Shown here one piece after another: positions 1 through 8,800 of a stretch of 64,000 nucleotides of DNA. A program made the translations under genes and the position numbers. The notes under the pieces were generated by a model. The model was not told where the DNA came from and did no database searches. It saw only the letters and a program-made list of their open reading frames with translations. Source of the DNA: GCA-002708315 sp963676635 (lineage in GTDB: Bacteria > Bacteroidota > Bacteroidia > Bacteroidales > F082); assembly GCA_963676635.1 (NCBI GenBank), contig OY781105.1, forward strand, positions 1,116,001 through 1,180,000, in the 5' to 3' direction. Position 1 is the stretch's first letter, and each line of letters opens with the position of its first letter.

Positions 1-784
1 TAGTATATCATTATATCACAAATACTTACGGAGGTTTTAATTTCATGTATTCCAGAAATTCATCCGGATTTGTAACATTAATCTTATTTATATGACGTAG
101 AACAATAGAAGCTGAATATAGTCTCTGCACCAGGAAACACTTATAAGCTATCCCCGGAAAACATAACACAACATAGGCTACAAAAATGTGCTTATGTAAC
201 CTGTTTATGATCCGGTCTGCCAATGCAGACCACCTGTATTCATTCATTTGAAATAATTATAGTCAATATTTTAGCTTCAGGAATAATCGGACTGCCTTTA
301 GCATAAGCACTAAGAAGTGGCATACCAAAGAGTTATGCTGCTATCAGAATCAGTTTTCTGCTACTAAAAAGCTTGTCCGGACTTAACAAAAACTTAGTGA
401 GTTTATGGTTAATCTTCCTGGATTTTAAGCTGTAAATATACGAAAAAGTTCCAAAGTAATGGTACTGTTTTTACAATTTCTTTTGATAAAAATTATTTGA
501 AATTTTTCCTAACAGATAGTCTCATTCGGAATTTTTGTATTCATTAATTTTGAGTAATAATGATTAATATCAAAATTTACAAAAAGACTTAATATTTCTT
601 TGAAACTCCTGAATTAAAGGGTATTTTGAGAAGGCTTAGACAATCGATTCATGCATCCCGAACCTTCAGCTTAACAAACACATATTAAATCTTTTATTAA
701 ATTAGATGTAACCATCTAATTCACTATATCCAAAGCCGGGAAACAATCAGAAATATTCAATATTTATCAAATAAGCAAATTTCA

Positions 785-1076
785 AAGGGTGTAAGGTAAA
801 TTGATCATCTTACACCCTTCTTTGTCGCTCCAGTCGGGAGTTTCAGAGAAAAGGGTGTAAGGTGTAAGGTAATTCCCATTCTTTTTCAGCAAAATTTTGT
901 TATAATATATATATATATATTATAAACTTGCAACGCGGGCGCAAAAGGAAAGAAAATAAAATGCAAAATAAACTCAAAAAGAATGGGAAACACCTTACAT
1001 CCTTACATCTTTTGGTATATAATGCTGTATATCAAACCATTTAGGGGTGTAAGATAAAATTATAATCTTACACCTT
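785..1076. repeat. structured element, copy 1 (TGTAAGG type)
   Basis: There are three inverted repeats in order. The first is an 11-bp hairpin (AAGGGTGTAAG at 785-795 with its complement at 809-819). The second is a long-range stem of about 36 bp (849-886 with 976-1013). The third is a 10-bp hairpin (1046-1055 with 1065-1074). Between the long arms lies a 24-bp perfect AT palindrome (901-924) and a CAACGCGGGCGC block. The same architecture recurs at 1393-1680 with different arm sequences that still pair. Function is unknown; it could be a structured RNA or a small mobile or replication element. Confidence 0.6.
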
Positions 1077-1392
1077 TTTGCAAAAAATGCATTTTCACAA
1101 AAAACAGTGATGCAAGGTTATTTTTTTATTCTTCTTAAGAAGATGCAAAATCACTTTAGTAAACCAGATATATTTCCAGAGGGCCTAAATAACAATTTGT
1201 TTCAAATCATAACAATTCATGACAATACATTAAAACCACCAGATAATATTTTATTAAGGCATTAAATTACTGGGATACTAACATTTTCATTATCATTATG
1301 ATATCAATCCTGTATTGAGTAGTTGTACTTGAATTTATTGTTTACTGAGCATTACATTTTGACAAAATTTAACTAAGATTGCCATTTTAAGC

Positions 1393-1680
1393 GATGTAAG
1401 ATGAGAGATTTATCTTTCACCCCTCTTTCCTGCTTCAGTCAATAGTTTCAGCAAAAAGATGAAAGGATGAATCATGTTTCTTATTAAACTTTTTCTTTTT
1501 CGGGGTTATAATATATAAATATATATTATAAAGCTATTCAACGCGCGCCCGAAGGAAAAAATTAAAAAGTATAAAATATATAACTTTAATGGAATTATCC
1601 TTCATCCTTTCATCTTTTGTTATAACATGCATGGAGACAAATCATTATCGGATGAAAGATAAAATTTTATCTTTCACCTT
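1393..1680. repeat. structured element, copy 2 (TGAAAGG type)
   Basis: This is a diverged paralogue of 785-1076. The long arms pair AAAAGATGAAAGGATGAA (1454-1471) with its complement (1601-1618). The terminal hairpin pairs TGAAAGAT (1653-1660) with ATCTTTCA (1669-1676). The central AT palindrome (1507-1530) and CAACGCGCGC block are conserved. Where copy 1 has TGTAAGG/CCTTACA, copy 2 has TGAAAGG/CCTTTCA, so both sides of the stems changed together. The first hairpin (near 1393-1420) is imperfect here. Confidence 0.6.
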
Positions 1681-1760
1681 TTTTTGAAAAAATAGCTAAA
1701 CCATTAAACATATCGATGAATTATAGATGTATATTATTGATATATAATTCATCAATTTGC

Positions 1761-1820
1761 TATGACAATTCGTGACAAATCGTGACAATTTGTGACAATT
1801 CGTGACAATCAGTGACAATC
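1761..1820 (+). repeat. six tandem 10-bp TGACAAT repeats
   Basis: Six units of the form nnTGACAATn follow one another with an exact 10-bp period, one helical turn each. They end about 35 bp before a Bacteroidota-type -7 box at 1856-1863. The equivalent place after element copy 1 (1208-1227) has only two degenerate units. Phased repeats of this kind suggest cooperative binding by a regulator or initiator protein; that is inference. Confidence 0.65.
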
Positions 1821-1855
1821 GCCCGATGGTAGGTTTTTTAAGGCAATAAATTACT

Positions 1856-1863
1856 TATATTTG
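1856..1863 (+). promoter_or_regulatory. putative Bacteroidota promoter -7 box
   Basis: TATATTTG matches the Bacteroidota -7 consensus TAnnTTTG and lies 26 bp before the ATG of the small reading frame at 1890. No clear TTG -33 box is seen at the usual 19-21 bp spacing. Confidence 0.45.
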
Positions 1864-1889
1864 CAGTGCAATTTAAGCATTAACCTATT

Positions 1890-2204
1890 ATGACAAACGA
1901 ACAATACTCAATTATGCAACCAGTACTTTTTTTGATAATCACAGTATTCACTGCAGGCTCTTTCGTTGCTAAAGTATTAACAAACAGTCTGAAATCTTCT
2001 GTAAGCTCTACAGTTGGTTCTGAGTCTGCTTTGATTGGGCACTACTATCCCGGAGAAGATCCGATGGGATCAGCAATGATTCCATCGAACTTACGCAATA
2101 AGATTACAAGATGCTTAAGAAAGAGAATTCGCTGTTTATTTACTATGCCTTGCTACCTGAGGGATTATGAGTCCTGTGCACACTTAACGCTCCTGGATGA
2201 TTAA
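1890..2204 (+). CDS. small hypothetical protein (uncertain)
   Basis: This is a 104-residue reading frame with an ATG placed sensibly after a promoter-like TATATTTG and the phased TGACAAT repeats. The N-terminal half has one hydrophobic stretch (about residues 10-28) that could be a signal or membrane segment. The C-terminal half is rich in Cys and Arg and looks like non-coding translation. I recognise no family. It may be a real short gene, or the surviving start of a gene whose remainder has decayed. Confidence 0.25.
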   Translation: MTNEQYSIMQPVLFLIITVFTAGSFVAKVLTNSLKSSVSSTVGSESALIGHYYPGEDPMGSAMIPSNLRNKITRCLRKRIRCLFTMPCYLRDYESCAHLTLLDD

Positions 2205-2298
2205 ATCGTACTTTAAGTCTTGTTTGTATGGATTTGTATTTGAATGGAGGCTGTAGTAGCGGGAGAAGTTCGCAAATCCACAGGATTTAAAATTGTTC

Positions 2299-2724
2299 TT
2301 TGACGTATTGAAAAAAAGTTTAGCTATGTCTGAAAACAGAGATTATTTGGCTATGCATAGCGCTGGACTCACAATAATATTTGTGCACAATTACAGCATC
2401 TTAGATGGTACCTTTGTCGTATTAAGGATACAACTTATCTATGCCTGAAAGCATAGATTTCATGTCTATAAATCGACTTGAATTACAAACTTTATATTTT
2501 TTTGAAATTGTGACTGAAAAGCATTTCAAAATGTATCACTGACGCATTGAGCATCAATTTATCATGCCTGAAAGCATAGATAAATTTGCTGTAAATTGGA
2601 TTGACTCACATCTTGTATATTATTTTAGGAGTTCGCGAATGCACAGCATTTGACTCACATCTTGTTTATTGTTAAGGAGTTCACGAATGAATAGCATCTC
2701 AGATTGCATCTTTGACGTATTAAG
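2299..2724 (+). repeat. degenerate repeats: boxA-like motif plus CTATGCCTGAAAGCATAG hairpin
   Basis: A TTTGACGTATTRAG-like motif occurs near 2299, 2413, 2538 and 2711. The first three are followed after about 11-15 nt by a hairpin of the type TATGCCTGAAAGCATA (about 2324-2340, 2436-2458, 2561-2581). Two further units of the type GGAGTTCRCGAATG occur at about 2629 and 2675, with a looser one near 2258. The motif resembles the boxA-like TTCTTTGAC found upstream of rRNA operons in this phylum, but no rRNA is present. Role unknown. Confidence 0.45.
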
Positions 2725-2832
2725 TACAGCATTTTTAGTTTAACACCTCCGACGAATAAAAATCAAGCCACCACCAACACAAAGTCCATCCCTCTCCCCT
2801 GCCATGTTGTGTGGTGAGTGGTGAATGGTGGC

Positions 2833-2885
2833 CGTGTCAGACTCAGTCGGATGAATAGTGAGCCGTGTCCGCCCACCGGCGGATG
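2833..2885. repeat. two small palindromes framed CGTGTC...GGATG
   Basis: At 2833-2854 and 2864-2885 two 22-bp units share the frame CGTGTC-palindrome-GGATG but have different inner palindromes (GACT/AGTC versus CCGCC/GGCGG). A 24-bp relative sits at 17946-17969 inside a copy of the dispersed repeat, where it behaves like an insertion. Confidence 0.5.
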
Positions 2886-2937
2886 GTGAGCTGCGCATAT
2901 TTTTCACCTTGTCACTGCCTGACCGCCTCAGGCGGTT

Positions 2938-3012
2938 CCCTTTGTCACCTTGTCTCTTTGTCACCTTGTCCCCTTGTCCCTTTGTCCCTTGTATCTTGTC
3001 CCTTGTCCCTCC
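2938..3012. repeat. TTGTCNC simple-sequence tract
   Basis: This is a run of imperfect CTTTGTCACCTTGTC-type repeats. It begins next to another CCGCCT/AGGCGG palindrome (2931-2943), which interrupts the same repetitive text. It creates spurious reading frames on both strands and is probably not coding. Confidence 0.55.
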
Positions 3013-3344
3013 ATTCACCATTCATATAAATTTTTTTTTATATTTGAGGCTTGTTAATTATTGAAACTAAAAAAACTGGACTTGCTAAGATGCTATCACA
3101 CATATTTTGAGTAGTAATTGAGGTAATTTATTGCTTTTTTTTGGTTTTGGTATAGGACTGTGTAGCAGAATGTTGTACGAGTTGCGTGTGACTGAGGGGG
3201 CGGAGCTGTGGATGGATTGGATGGTAAGAATAAGAGGCAGGTGTCAGATAGTTAAATATTACTGACATAATTCATTAAAAACAACGGGAATTTTTACTTG
3301 TGTAAGCAGAAAATTCTTGAGACAAATAATTAATCCTTTAGAAG

Positions 3345-3418
3345 AATAGTAACAAATGGTGTTTATATTCACCCAAAATAATGGGAATATAAACACTACT
3401 TTTATACATACGTTGTAG
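3345..3418 (+). other. attC-like site 0 (upstream boundary of cassette array)
   Basis: Possible R'' AGTAAC (about 3347-3352) is followed by a perfect 11-bp inverted repeat (3360-3370 with 3385-3395) and then R' GTTGTAG (3412-3418). The bases after the crossover point (GTTGTAGGGC) are the reverse complement, 9 of 10, of GCCCTACAAT at the end of the next gene (5420-5429), as expected for the two ends of one cassette. The site is shorter than most others in the array. The preceding cassette is not recognisable. Confidence 0.55.
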
Positions 3419-3445
3419 GGCATTTAAAGAAACGATAGTGCAAAT

Positions 3446-5431
3446 ATGAAACTATTGAAAAGATTATTTAGAAAAAAAGCAGATAACGAAATAACTCAAC
3501 CTTTACCAATAATAGATTTACCCATGAAATATATTTATGACGCTATTAGCAATCATCTTAAAATGAAGACAACTGGTGCGTTGTTGCTTACAGGAAATTG
3601 GGGAAGTGGAAAAACTTATCATATAAAAAATCATGTTTTTCCTCGTCTTGAAAATGAGACCGAGTTTGTTCCATTAATTGTTTCATTATATGGTGTTGCT
3701 GATAAAAATGACATAGCAAGAAAAGTTCTGTTTGAATATTTTGACAGAAAAGGAAAGGATTCTAATATTTCAACAAGTTCAATAGCAAAAAATATTCAAA
3801 AATTTTCTGAGGCTGTTCCCTTTGTTAAGAAATACATTGATGTAGAAAAGTTCATCACAGGAACGGGAGATAATCTTTTTAGATTTCTGCCTCATGATAA
3901 ACTGCTTATTTGTTTTGATGATTTGGAACGAGTTTCAGACCAACTTGATACAAATGATATTCTTGGGGTAATTAACGAGTTAGTTGAGAATAAAGGAAGT
4001 AAGGTTTTAATAATAGCTAATTACGATGAAATTAAAGGAGGGTTGACATTTAAAGAAAAAACAATTGAAAAGACAATTCACTTTACTCCTAACATTTCGG
4101 CAATTATAGATTCGATAATTGACAGTTATTCAGATAATTCATTCAAGGATTATTTAAAAGACAACAAAGATTACCTCCTTAAAACTCTTGACCCTAAAAC
4201 AGAAAATGAAGCTGATGCAAAAGAGCTAGAAAAGCTTTTTTCAAATATTCGAACAATCAAATTTGCAATTGAGCATTTCAAGTATCCGTTTGAAATAATA
4301 AAAAACAAAAAAGACATAGCAGATGAATTAACTAAAACTCAATTAAAAAGTATTTGGTTATTTATACTATCGGTTTCAACTGAATTTAGAAAACCTGACT
4401 GTATTACATTTGATGATAGAAAAGATTTGGATAAACAAGCTTCCTCGTTTGCTGATTTTGACTTCGGTAATCTTAATTTTGGAAGTAACCAAGATGAAGA
4501 AATTGAAGTGAAACCTTCATATTCAGAAAAGTTTAAGGAAAAGTATTATGGTCGACTTTCTGAGCAATATGTTTATCTCCCTGAAATATACGATTTAATT
4601 ACATCGAGTAAGGTTATACTGGAAGACTCCTTTCTTGACAACTTGGAAAAAAGCTTTAATGTAAAGGAAGGTAAAATTCATCCAGCTCATGAATTGCTAA
4701 ATAGTTTTATGCATGGATTTTGGAGGTTTACAAATGAAGAATTCAAATCTAACCTTCAAAAATTACTTAAATACGCAGAAAACGGTGAATTTCTTGATAT
4801 AGTTTCATATCTAAATGCAGGCGTTTATTTATTGGGTTTCTCAGATATGTTTAATTCCGATAAAGAATCAATTATGGATAAATTAGAGAATGGTTTAAAT
4901 ACTTTTTTAAGTAACATAAAGCTTAATTACATGATGATTAATCAGCTTGATATAGTATCAGGTAGTTTTAAAGAAGCAAATCATCAAAAGTTAATACAGT
5001 TTATTCGAGAAAAAATAAAAGAAGTTGAGAAAAAAGAAAATACTGAAGAGGCAGAGAGATTAAGTGATTTAATAAAGGAGGACGCTTCCAAATTTGTAAA
5101 AGAATTTATCCCTGGAGATTCAACTGTTAGAACTCCTGATAAACCTATATTTCATGAGCTTGATGAGACAAAAGTTAAAGAATCTGTTGCTTCATGGAAT
5201 GGAGAAGCAATCATGGATGTTTCTTCATTACTCAAGTTAAGATATTTAGATACTGGATTTGGTGATAGGTTAACTGATGAATTAAAGTTTTTGGAGAACA
5301 TAGAGGAAGGCATAAATTCAATAAATCTGGAAGAGAAGACTCTTTCAAATCATTTGATTGAGACTGAATTGAAGCCACGAATAATTAGTTGCAAAACGAG
5401 ATTGGAAGGATATAAAAACGCCCTACAATAA
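3446..5431 (+). CDS. cassette 1: KAP-like P-loop NTPase
   Basis: This 661-residue soluble protein has a Walker A GNWGSGKT at residues 50-57, a Walker B LLICFDDLER at 153-162 and a sensor-like KVLIIANYDE at 186-195. The pattern fits KAP/STAND-type P-loop ATPases. The long C-terminal half (about 250-661) is helical, charged and unrecognised, and would be the effector or sensor part. Such ATPases are often found in phage-defence settings; a defence role here is inference. The gene fills one attC-bounded cassette, with its stop codon directly adjoining the R'' of that site. No promoter of the Bacteroidota type is seen in the short leader. Confidence 0.7.
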   Translation: MKLLKRLFRKKADNEITQPLPIIDLPMKYIYDAISNHLKMKTTGALLLTGNWGSGKTYHIKNHVFPRLENETEFVPLIVSLYGVADKNDIARKVLFEYFDRKGKDSNISTSSIAKNIQKFSEAVPFVKKYIDVEKFITGTGDNLFRFLPHDKLLICFDDLERVSDQLDTNDILGVINELVENKGSKVLIIANYDEIKGGLTFKEKTIEKTIHFTPNISAIIDSIIDSYSDNSFKDYLKDNKDYLLKTLDPKTENEADAKELEKLFSNIRTIKFAIEHFKYPFEIIKNKKDIADELTKTQLKSIWLFILSVSTEFRKPDCITFDDRKDLDKQASSFADFDFGNLNFGSNQDEEIEVKPSYSEKFKEKYYGRLSEQYVYLPEIYDLITSSKVILEDSFLDNLEKSFNVKEGKIHPAHELLNSFMHGFWRFTNEEFKSNLQKLLKYAENGEFLDIVSYLNAGVYLLGFSDMFNSDKESIMDKLENGLNTFLSNIKLNYMMINQLDIVSGSFKEANHQKLIQFIREKIKEVEKKENTEEAERLSDLIKEDASKFVKEFIPGDSTVRTPDKPIFHELDETKVKESVASWNGEAIMDVSSLLKLRYLDTGFGDRLTDELKFLENIEEGINSINLEEKTLSNHLIETELKPRIISCKTRLEGYKNALQ

Positions 5432-5553
5432 TAAATATACGTAATGCGGGGCGATTTGCTAAATTTGAACATTAAAGCAATTAATAAACAAAGTAGCGGT
5501 TTGATAGTGAAGCACCTTGAAATCCCGCACAACGCATATTCGAGCCGTTATGC
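5420..5553 (+). other. attC site 1
   Basis: R'' GCCCTACAA (5420-5428) overlaps the end of the NTPase gene; R' GTTATGC is at 5547-5553. Between them, TGCGGG and GATTT on the left pair with AAATC and CCCGCA on the right, and ATATACG pairs with CGCATAT. The right half (AAATCCCGCACAACGCATATTCGAGCC) is nearly repeated before 12065 and resembles the one before 8769, defining one subfamily of attC in this array. Confidence 0.75.
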
Positions 5554-5622
5554 GTCAGCTCAGAAACGGATACAACAATGCAGATTTAAAAAAAATAGAT
5601 TTATAAAATGATTAATTTTCCT

Positions 5623-6177
5623 ATGAAAAAACTACTATTTCTTTTGTTAATTTCAATATCTGGAATTGCATTAGGACAAAATAAATACGATTATGTTAGC
5701 TTTGATAAATTAACAGAGGTTGGAGAAACAGAATATGTAATTGCTTCGATTGAAAATAGAGGCAAAATTGAAACAAAAAATAAATATCTTCTCTTCATTA
5801 ATACAGAAAACGGAAGTACTAAACAGATTAACTTGCCGAAAGATTCGTATATAATGACAATTAAACAAATATTAATTAAAGAGCTAAATATTAACAAAAT
5901 AATATTGGTTGCAAAAACTGTAAATCTTGACGGAGATAAAGAAATTGATTGGAGTGACCCACAACAAATTTTTATTCTTTCGACAGATGGAGAAACTAAA
6001 ACTCAATTAACAGTAGATGGATTTTTTGTTAATTCTTGGGTTATTAACAAAGAGACTGGAACAATAACTGTAACTGGACATTTTGATTCAAATTCAAATG
6101 GTAAATATGACAAGACAGATATAAATGAAATTCTTATTTACGATTTAAAGACATTGAAATTAAAAACGAAAATATAA
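5623..6177 (+). CDS. cassette 2: secreted hypothetical protein
   Basis: The mature start is taken at MKKLLFLL, which gives a clean signal peptide ending near ALGQ; an ATG five codons upstream (5608) is also possible. The protein is about 184 residues, beta-rich and periplasmic or surface-exposed. It contains two Asp/Asn-rich loops, NLDGDKEID and DSNSNGKYDKTD, which resemble calcium-binding EF-hand or dockerin loops. I recognise no family. It is the only gene of a cassette bounded by attC sites 1 and 2, whose ends GTTATGCGT and ACGCATAAC are exact reverse complements. Confidence 0.6.
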   Translation: MKKLLFLLLISISGIALGQNKYDYVSFDKLTEVGETEYVIASIENRGKIETKNKYLLFINTENGSTKQINLPKDSYIMTIKQILIKELNINKIILVAKTVNLDGDKEIDWSDPQQIFILSTDGETKTQLTVDGFFVNSWVINKETGTITVTGHFDSNSNGKYDKTDINEILIYDLKTLKLKTKI

Positions 6178-6183
6178 AGCCGA

Positions 6184-6318
6184 ACGCATAACAATGGCTC
6201 ATAGGCAATGGCGGGTGAAGCTCGTGGTTCGAGCGACGGATTCCCGCACTGACTTTAGTGTCGTACCGACAGAAAGTCGCACGCAATCCGCCACTGCCCA
6301 TAGCCGAGACCGTTATGC
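6184..6318 (+). other. attC site 2
   Basis: R'' ACGCATAAC (6184-6192) and R' GTTATGC (6312-6318) enclose an imperfect palindrome in which TGGCT, GGCA and TGGCGG pair with AGCC, TGCC and CCGCCA. The central part (GGATTCCCGC ... GCAATCCGC) is shared with attC site 9, defining a second attC subfamily. R'' is the exact complement of the start of cassette 2. Confidence 0.8.
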
Positions 6319-6348
6319 ACTATGCGGTCCCACAAAATCTCTTTTATT

Positions 6349-7644
6349 ATGAAACGACTATTCCTAGTATTATTTCTTAGCCCAGCAATCCTATTCTGTC
6401 AAAATTGGGAAAAAACCTATGGTGGGGAAGATACAGATAAAGGACGGTCAGTTCAACAAACAATGGATGAAGGTTATATTATTACAGGTTACACAAATTC
6501 ATATGGAATGGGTTGGTTTGATGTCTATTTGATTAAAACAGACAATTATGGGGATACTGTTTGGACCAGAACATATGGTGGTGAGAAACAAGATTATGGA
6601 TATGACGTTCAACAAACGACTGATGGTGGGTATGTCATCGTAGGTTCAACCGTATCTTTTGGGAATGGAAGTACTGATATATATTTAATAAAAACAGACA
6701 ATTATGGGGATACTCTATGGACTAAGACATTTGGGCAAGAATACATTGATATGGGATCTTCAGTTCAACAAACCTCTGACGAAGGATTCATTATCACGGG
6801 AGATTATTATTTTTATGGTTTAAGCATCTTGCTTTTAATTAAAACAGATAATAATGGTGATGAATTATGGACAAAGTATTATACAGTCGGAGATATTAGT
6901 CAAGGATATTCTGTTCAACAAACGTCGGATGGTGGATTTATAGTCACAGGAGCTATCAAATCATTTGGAAATGAATATTCTGATGTATACTTAATGAAAA
7001 CAGATAATAACGGGGATACTCTTTGGACAAGAACTTACGGAGGCGATATTGATGACAATGGAAGTTCAGTTCAACAAACTTCGGATGGCGGATACATAAT
7101 TGCAGGAATGACAGAATCATTTGGTAATTTTTATTCAATGGATGTTTACTTAATCAAAACAGACATAAACGGTGATACATTATGGACTAAAACTTATGGT
7201 GGTGATTATGATGATCGAGGGTTTTCAGTTCAACAGACTGCAGATGGAGGATATATTATTACAGGATATACAGAATCATTTGGAAACGGTTTAAATGATG
7301 TTTACTTAATAAAAACAAATAATATTGGTGATACTTTGTGGACCAAAACATTTGGTGGCAATGCAGATGATCAGGGAATTTCAGTTCAACAGACAACTGA
7401 TTTTGGATATATTATTACAGGATATACAGAATCATTTGGAACAAGTAGTGAGATATACTTAATTAAAACAGATCAAAATGGAATTGTAACCTTTTCAACT
7501 GAGATTCCCGCTCTCAATCCAATTCGAAAACTTATCAAAATAGTTGATTTATCTGGGAGAGAAATATCAAAGCCTGAAAAGAATAAACCATACATAGAAA
7601 TATACGATGATGGAACAATACAAAAGAAAATGAAATTAAAATAA
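6349..7644 (+). CDS. cassette 3: secreted seven-bladed beta-propeller with T9SS-like tail
   Basis: The start is placed at MKRLFLVLFL (signal peptide, cleavage near FCQ) rather than nine codons upstream. Residues about 20-375 are seven repeats of about 52 residues with the pattern WTKTYGG...D.G.SVQQT.DGGYIITG.T.SFG...DVYLIKTD.NGDT, which should fold as a seven-bladed propeller. The last 35 residues (VDLSGREI ... YIEIYDDG) resemble the end of T9SS type A sorting domains, suggesting export across the outer membrane. The ligand is unknown. The cassette ends (GTTATGCACT and AGTGCATAAC) match exactly. Confidence 0.7.
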   Translation: MKRLFLVLFLSPAILFCQNWEKTYGGEDTDKGRSVQQTMDEGYIITGYTNSYGMGWFDVYLIKTDNYGDTVWTRTYGGEKQDYGYDVQQTTDGGYVIVGSTVSFGNGSTDIYLIKTDNYGDTLWTKTFGQEYIDMGSSVQQTSDEGFIITGDYYFYGLSILLLIKTDNNGDELWTKYYTVGDISQGYSVQQTSDGGFIVTGAIKSFGNEYSDVYLMKTDNNGDTLWTRTYGGDIDDNGSSVQQTSDGGYIIAGMTESFGNFYSMDVYLIKTDINGDTLWTKTYGGDYDDRGFSVQQTADGGYIITGYTESFGNGLNDVYLIKTNNIGDTLWTKTFGGNADDQGISVQQTTDFGYIITGYTESFGTSSEIYLIKTDQNGIVTFSTEIPALNPIRKLIKIVDLSGREISKPEKNKPYIEIYDDGTIQKKMKLK

Positions 7645-7649
7645 GCACA

Positions 7650-7782
7650 GTGCATAACACAAAATATAATGCATACCGCAGTTAAGTGCTTCAAAGAAAA
7701 TGAATTATAAATTTGACAATATAGTAATTATAGAAATTTTATTGAATAAAATACGGTACGCATCTTATTCAAAACGTTAGGT
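7650..7782 (+). other. attC site 3
   Basis: R'' GTGCATAAC (7650-7658), R' GTTAGGT (7776-7782). Internal arms ATAATGCATACCG and CGGTACGCATCTTAT pair imperfectly. The whole site is a close copy of attC site 8 (13367-13499), differing at scattered positions, while the genes on either side are unrelated. Confidence 0.8.
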
Positions 7783-7816
7783 TGCATTGGGTCAGCGACA
7801 CAGCAAATAGCAAAAC

Positions 7817-8638
7817 ATGGATAGACTGATTAAGAAAAAAATAAAAATTGTACTGATTGGATTTTTCATTGCTTTGATTCCAATCGGATATTGGATTTAT
7901 TCTTCATTGTTGTTTGAAAAAGCCAATAAAGCTTTTAATGAGGGAAATTTCTCGGAAAATAATACGGAGATTGAGAATTGTATTAAAGAAATTGATAATG
8001 CTCTCAGAATTATGCCGTGGAGCAAGAATCTAAACAGTTGGAAAAGCTCCTTAAATCTCAAGATTGGAAACTATCGACAAGCCTTAGATTATGCATTGAA
8101 AGTAGATGCTTATCTATATGCAGGAATGATATATGAGTATATGGAAAAACCTGATTCTGCAAGAATATTCTATGAAAAAGCTATAAATCTCCAGATAAAG
8201 CAAATGAAAAGACTGGATGATGAAGAGGCTAAGACTCTAGCAGAAAGACAAATCGCTCTGATTTACAATTTCATTGGTGATTCTGATAAAGTAGATGAAT
8301 ATTTAAAAGAAATTCCAGCTGAAACGAATTACCAAATGAGAAAAATGATTTTACAATATGATTACTACATTGAGAATTATCAGTCAGGTGGATACAAAGA
8401 CTTTCTTTATGGCAAAAGGATTTGCATGAAAAATGATAGTTTGACTGATAAAAATATCATTGATAGCTTGATAGATGCACAAAGGTTTTATTATGACAAT
8501 TACTCATCTCGCCAAATAAAAGATAAACCAGAGAAAGCTATTTATGAATTTAAAGAGATATTTAAGGATAAAGCATTCGCAATTGGATTTAAAGAAATTG
8601 ATTGCGATGATAAAGAATTGAAGATGAAGTTTAATTAG
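7817..8638 (+). CDS. cassette 4: membrane-anchored TPR-like protein
   Basis: This 273-residue protein has an N-terminal membrane anchor (about residues 9-32) and an extracytoplasmic helical domain. Residues 50-145 contain TPR-like pairs (FEKANKAFNEGNF, YRQALDYALKVDAYLYAGMIYEYM, PDSARIFYEKAINL). The C-terminal third is charged and unassigned. A scaffolding role is likely from the fold only. It is the single gene of its cassette; start GTTAGGTTGC and end GCAACCTGAC are complementary with one mismatch. Confidence 0.55.
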   Translation: MDRLIKKKIKIVLIGFFIALIPIGYWIYSSLLFEKANKAFNEGNFSENNTEIENCIKEIDNALRIMPWSKNLNSWKSSLNLKIGNYRQALDYALKVDAYLYAGMIYEYMEKPDSARIFYEKAINLQIKQMKRLDDEEAKTLAERQIALIYNFIGDSDKVDEYLKEIPAETNYQMRKMILQYDYYIENYQSGGYKDFLYGKRICMKNDSLTDKNIIDSLIDAQRFYYDNYSSRQIKDKPEKAIYEFKEIFKDKAFAIGFKEIDCDDKELKMKFN

Positions 8639-8642
8639 CAAC

Positions 8643-8775
8643 GCAACCTGACACGCAATATACGTAAGCCGGGGGATGTGGGTAATTCAAACTTTTGTAC
8701 ATTTATTAAAAATTGTAACGGTTTGATAAGTTGGAGCTTCGAAATCCCGGCCTCCGCATATTGCCACCGTTATCT
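8643..8775 (+). other. attC site 4
   Basis: R'' GCAACCTGAC (8643-8652), R' GTTATCT (8769-8775). AATATACG and GCCGGGGGAT on the left pair with ATCCCGGC and CGCATATT on the right. It belongs to the same subfamily as site 1. Confidence 0.75.
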
Positions 8776-8800
8776 GTAACCGAATGACGCATCCGAACAA

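Larger units (their letters stand above)
248..1889. other. long non-coding region with paired structured elements
   Basis: No convincing gene is visible over about 1.6 kb. The stretch from about 250 to 780 is AT-rich and I see nothing specific in it. From 785 onward it holds two diverged copies of a structured element, each followed by TGACAAT-type repeats and a shared TTAAGGCA-TAAATTAC block; only the second copy leads into an open reading frame. These parts are listed separately. Confidence 0.6.
2205..3344. other. gene-free region with degenerate repeats
   Basis: About 1.1 kb has no supported gene; the reading frames over 2740-3064 are simple-sequence artefacts. The region carries boxA-like repeat units (2299-2724), CGTGTC...GGATG palindromes (2833-2885) and a TTGTCNC simple repeat (2938-3012). 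The GTTGTACGAG near 3172 resembles a cassette start, but no partner was found. Confidence 0.5.

Noticed and set aside
26..247. 73-residue reading frame on the - strand at the window edge
   Set aside because: No recognisable motif, no promoter or ribosome-binding context, and surrounding DNA is non-coding in character.
785..1680. CRISPR array or retron
   Set aside because: There are only two large copies, no regular spacers and no cas or reverse transcriptase gene.
2740..3064. Overlapping reading frames on both strands
   Set aside because: They translate the TTGTCNC simple repeat and palindromes; the composition is artefactual.
6184..6318. tRNA gene (GGTTCGAGCG-like stretch in an intergenic palindrome)
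   Set aside because: No cloverleaf can be drawn; the palindrome belongs to an attC site whose ends match the cassette rule.
7650..7782. Ordinary transcription terminators between cassette genes
   Set aside because: The structures are about 133 bp, have no T-run, and their outer boxes match the distant start of the same cassette, which terminators do not explain.
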